Below are positions 60,977 through 64,000 of a DNA stretch of 64,000 bases, piece by piece; the stretch's first letter is position 1, and each line of letters starts with the position of its first letter. Under the pieces are notes generated by a model. It worked only from the letters and a program-made list of their open reading frames with translations, searched no databases and had not been told where the DNA came from. The DNA is from an uncultured Bacteroidota bacterium (GTDB taxonomy: Bacteria; Bacteroidota; Bacteroidia; Bacteroidales; UBA12481). The position numbers and the translations under genes were made by a program. The stretch is from NCBI GenBank assembly GCA_903851365.1, contig CAINOB010000103.1, forward strand, positions 62,001 through 126,000, in the 5' to 3' direction.

Positions 60977-63900
60977 TGAAGTCGATCGTAACACGGAAGG
61001 TTCTGATCTCGATGATTTTCATCGGGTTGACGTTACTTGGAATAGTATCCTACCGTCAGCTCAAGATCGAACTTTTCCCAAATGCAGAATCACCTTACCT
61101 GGTGGTTCAGGTATCGGCGCAGACGGAGGTGGATCCCGGATACATGGAAAAGCAGGCTGTTATTCCCATTGAGGGAGCAGTTGGAGGCTTGCCGGGTATC
61201 AAGGAGCTTACTTCTACTGCGTCACAGCGAAGGGGAACTGTAACGGTAGCCTACGAGCCCAAAACGAATCTTAAATATGCCCAGCTAAAGCTTCAGGAGC
61301 GGATTGATGAATTGAAGACAACGTTACCAACTGAATTTACAGTAACGGTATTGAAGGTTGATCTTCAACAGGCATCAAACCAGGTCATGTCGCTTGAAGT
61401 CAGGGGAGCCGGGGGAGCCAATCGAATCCGTCAGATTACTGATGAGAAAATTACTCCCCGGATTGAAAACGTTGACGGTATTGCGGGTGTCACTGTTTTT
61501 GGCGGTCAGCAGAAAACTCTGGAGATCACATTGGATAAGGAAGCTTGTGATGCCTATGGTATTACCCCTTTCCAGGTGAGAAATGCCATTGCACAGAACG
61601 GCCGCGATCGAACATTTGCCGGTCGTGCCTTTGCAGGGAATAAAATGTATTTCGTGCATGTAACCGCTGAATATGTTGATCCAAAACAGATTGAAGATAT
61701 CGTAATCAAGGAATCTGGTCCTGTACTGCTTAAAGATGTGGCCTCGGTATATTTCGGTGTAAAGGAACAAACTTCCTATGCACGTGTAAATGGTATGGAG
61801 TCTGTAACCATGAATCTCGTGGCTGATTCGCAGGTGAATATCATTGATATCTCACATTCTGTAAAAACACTTATCGACGAGCTCAATAAGGAGTATGGTC
61901 CATTGGGGGTTGAGATCAAGGTTCAGGAAAACCTTGCGGAGACGATGGAAAAGAATATCGATTCAATCATCGATCTGGCTATTACAGGTGGTTTGCTTGC
62001 CATGTTCATTCTTTGGATTTTCCTGAAAAATGCACGCCTTGTTTTGTCCATTGCCTTAGCGATTCCAATATCGGTTTATGTAGCATTCAATTGCTTTTAT
62101 GCTTTCGGTATAACGATCAACAGCCTTACCCTGGTTGGTATGGCCCTTGCTATTGGAATGCTGGTGGACAACAGTGTGGTAGTGCTGGAAAATGTATACA
62201 GGCATGCGGCCAGAGGAGAGTCGCCTGATATTGCGGTTACGCAGGGCACAGCAGAGGTTTGGCGCTCTGTTGTTGCATCGACATTAACAACGGTGACCGT
62301 CTTTCTGCCATTCCTGTTTTCCGAAAATTACCTGATCAGAACGCTGGGTACCAATGTTGGGATATCAATCATCTCCACATTGCTGATTTCCCTAATGGTA
62401 GCGCTATTGCTGATCCCTATGCTGACGCATTATACCCTGGTGCACAATCCGCATAAGGGCCCTCAGATTTTCGAAAAAGTTTCGCTTCATAAACGATTGA
62501 TCCAGATTTATACGCTGATACTGAAATCAGGTATCCGTAATCCGGCAGCTACTATTATTGGGGCAATCGTAATGTTCTTTGTTACCTTATTTGCTGCTAT
62601 GGCGCTGTCAAATGATACGCTTAAGGAAGCAGCAACTACGGAAGTAAGGATCGCGATTACCATGCCCCAGGGAACTACTCTGGATAAAACCGACCTCACC
62701 GTAAGAACCATTGAAGAGAGATTGATGGATCTCCCGGAAAAAGAAGACCTGGTCACTTCAACTCAGGAGGCTGCGGCGACTGTTACAGTTAAGCTGGCAG
62801 AGAAATATGAAAAAATCAAGAATCGTAAACTTCCTGAAATTAAAGCTGATATTGAGAATAAGATCAGGAATATACCTCAGATGACCTATGAGTTCCAGCA
62901 ATTCTCCTCCAGTTCGGGCTTTTCCGGCAGTGGTGGAGGTGGTGGAGCTTCAGCTTCCGGAGGCGGCCTTGAAAGTTTGATGGGTATTGGTACCCAACAG
63001 GAAAAGGTTATCATAAAAGGCCAGAATTTCGACCTGATGAAGGCTGTTGCCGAGGATGTTAAGTATTATTTGGATCAAATTACCACCATCCAGCAGTCGA
63101 CTGTCAGCGTTCAGGATAATCGCCCGGAAGTTAGAATGGCATTTAATACCCGGCAGATGGGGGAACGTAATGTATCCCTCAACTCTGTAATGTCGGAACT
63201 TAGTTCTTTTCCGACAGAGGTAACCAGTGGTGTTAAATTCAAGGAGGGAACAGAAGAATATGATATCCTGATTAAATACAATAAGGTCATTGTCGATAAG
63301 AACAAGACCCGTACGATGAATGATCTGCAAACAATGGATGTGCCTTCGACCGATGGCTCGAGGCATCGTTTGACCGATCTTGCGAAGGTGTATTTCGCCT
63401 TTGGTATGGGAACTATCAACCGGTTGAATCAGGAAAAACAGATTGCCGTCACCTATCGATTTGATGCAGAAACTAATGGTTCGAAAACCTTGCTTGAGGC
63501 TGCCCGCGGTGATGTCGACGGTCTCGTTTCAGGAATGAAAATTCCTGCCGGGGTTGCTGTAGAAGTTCAGCACGAAGTGAATCAGTTTGCTGATTTCTAC
63601 TTTCTTATCGCGGCTGCTTTTATTCTGATATTCATGATCATGGCAGGTGTTTTTGAATCGCTCAGCACTCCATTTGTATTGCTGTTATCGATTCCGCTTG
63701 CAGGTATCGGGTCGTTTTTGGCCATCCTGTTTACGAAAACATCCCTGCTCAATGCGAATACGCTCATTGGGTTTATTATCCTCATCGGTATTGTGGTTAA
63801 CAACGGAATAATTCTGATTGATTATACCAATATCTTAAGGAAAAATGGCAATCGTAAGATACGTGCGCTGCTGATAGCCGGTCTGGCCCGTTTGCGCCCG

Positions 63901-64000
63901 ATTTTAATCACGGCATGCACAACCTGTGTGGCTATGGTTCCACTGGCCATGGGCCAGTCGGAATATGTAAGCCTCATCGGCAAGCCTTTTGCTATTACCG
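60976..64000 (+). CDS. RND-family efflux permease 2 (runs off the end)
   Basis: A permease whose reading frame stays open from the ATG at 60976 to the end of the window (about 1008 codons). It begins MKSIVTRKVLISMIFIGLTL, has PGYMEKQAVIPIEGAVGGLPG and the TM4 motif GMLVDNSVVVLENVYRH, and the second half carries YFLIAAAFILIFMIMAGVFES, LAGIGSFLAILF and RLRPILITACTTCVAMVPL. A Gly/Ser-rich insertion (SGSGGGGGASASGGG) at about 62930-62970 lies in the second periplasmic loop. It is clearly diverged from permease 1, so the operon encodes two different RND subunits, an arrangement that in MdtB/MdtC gives a mixed trimer. Only the C-terminal end is missing. Confidence 0.94.
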   Translation, partial: MKSIVTRKVLISMIFIGLTLLGIVSYRQLKIELFPNAESPYLVVQVSAQTEVDPGYMEKQAVIPIEGAVGGLPGIKELTSTASQRRGTVTVAYEPKTNLKYAQLKLQERIDELKTTLPTEFTVTVLKVDLQQASNQVMSLEVRGAGGANRIRQITDEKITPRIENVDGIAGVTVFGGQQKTLEITLDKEACDAYGITPFQVRNAIAQNGRDRTFAGRAFAGNKMYFVHVTAEYVDPKQIEDIVIKESGPVLLKDVASVYFGVKEQTSYARVNGMESVTMNLVADSQVNIIDISHSVKTLIDELNKEYGPLGVEIKVQENLAETMEKNIDSIIDLAITGGLLAMFILWIFLKNARLVLSIALAIPISVYVAFNCFYAFGITINSLTLVGMALAIGMLVDNSVVVLENVYRHAARGESPDIAVTQGTAEVWRSVVASTLTTVTVFLPFLFSENYLIRTLGTNVGISIISTLLISLMVALLLIPMLTHYTLVHNPHKGPQIFEKVSLHKRLIQIYTLILKSGIRNPAATIIGAIVMFFVTLFAAMALSNDTLKEAATTEVRIAITMPQGTTLDKTDLTVRTIEERLMDLPEKEDLVTSTQEAAATVTVKLAEKYEKIKNRKLPEIKADIENKIRNIPQMTYEFQQFSSSSGFSGSGGGGGASASGGGLESLMGIGTQQEKVIIKGQNFDLMKAVAEDVKYYLDQITTIQQSTVSVQDNRPEVRMAFNTRQMGERNVSLNSVMSELSSFPTEVTSGVKFKEGTEEYDILIKYNKVIVDKNKTRTMNDLQTMDVPSTDGSRHRLTDLAKVYFAFGMGTINRLNQEKQIAVTYRFDAETNGSKTLLEAARGDVDGLVSGMKIPAGVAVEVQHEVNQFADFYFLIAAAFILIFMIMAGVFESLSTPFVLLLSIPLAGIGSFLAILFTKTSLLNANTLIGFIILIGIVVNNGIILIDYTNILRKNGNRKIRALLIAGLARLRPILITACTTCVAMVPLAMGQSEYVSLIGKPFAIT

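Overview
The window is a gene-dense chromosomal segment from a member of the Bacteroidota, most likely a Bacteroidales-type lineage. The support is: genes typical of that phylum (type III glutamine synthetase, DUF2851, DUF4294, a PurM-like AIR synthase paralogue, BlaI/M56-TonB pairs, ABC-2/M1 fusions), two secreted proteins with type IX secretion C-terminal domains, lipoproteins with short Lys-rich signal peptides, almost no Shine-Dalgarno sites, and repeated promoter elements of the Bacteroidota form (TTG or TTTG, about 18-21 bases, TAnnTTTG). MqnE points to menaquinone made through futalosine. I see no rRNA, tRNA, CRISPR array, transposase, prophage or replication origin. No intergenic stretch exceeds about 200 bases.

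Layout. 1-11.4 kb: housekeeping genes on the plus strand (M20 dipeptidase, glnN, a PorE-like OmpA/PD40 envelope protein, PurM-like protein, prfA, pyrF, DUF2851, a RmlD-like reductase). 11.4-14.4 kb: a lipoprotein island in which a serpin lies between two paralogous eight-cysteine lipoproteins, followed by a third cysteine-rich lipoprotein. 14.4-19.7 kb: rpsO, pnp, a deoxynucleoside kinase and an abundant-looking TPR/OmpA-like lipoprotein. 19.7-22 kb, minus strand: an M56 sensor protease with a TonB-type C-terminus, its BlaI repressor with twin operators, and a TrmH-type methyltransferase. 22-31 kb: sucC, DUF4294, elbB, a sugar-phosphate transferase with a lipoprotein, pcm, a T9SS metzincin/beta-helix protein and an MBL hydrolase. 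31-34 kb: gcvP.

34-41 kb, minus strand: a lipoprotein, ddl, a RluD-like synthase, a T9SS protein, a PASTA protein and mqnE. 41-44 kb: a flavoprotein overlapping a GT-C-like membrane protein. 44-47 kb, minus strand: rpmH (52 codons), rsmG, an ECF-type sigma factor and a GT2 glycosyltransferase. 47-49 kb: tgt and an LptF/LptG permease. 49-51 kb: an ECF sigma factor with a likely membrane partner, divergent from a DUF6249 gene across what look like back-to-back ECF promoters. 51-64 kb: an ABC ATPase with an ABC-2/M1 fusion, then TolC, an adaptor and two different RND permeases, the second running off the end.

The points I find most worth following are the serpin/eight-cysteine lipoprotein island, the symmetric divergent ECF promoter, the family of 7-8-base-period tandem repeats starting at stop codons (one copy lies inside a reading frame), and the fused or low-complexity membrane proteins near the right end. 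None is proven to be a new system. The rest is ordinary core genome.
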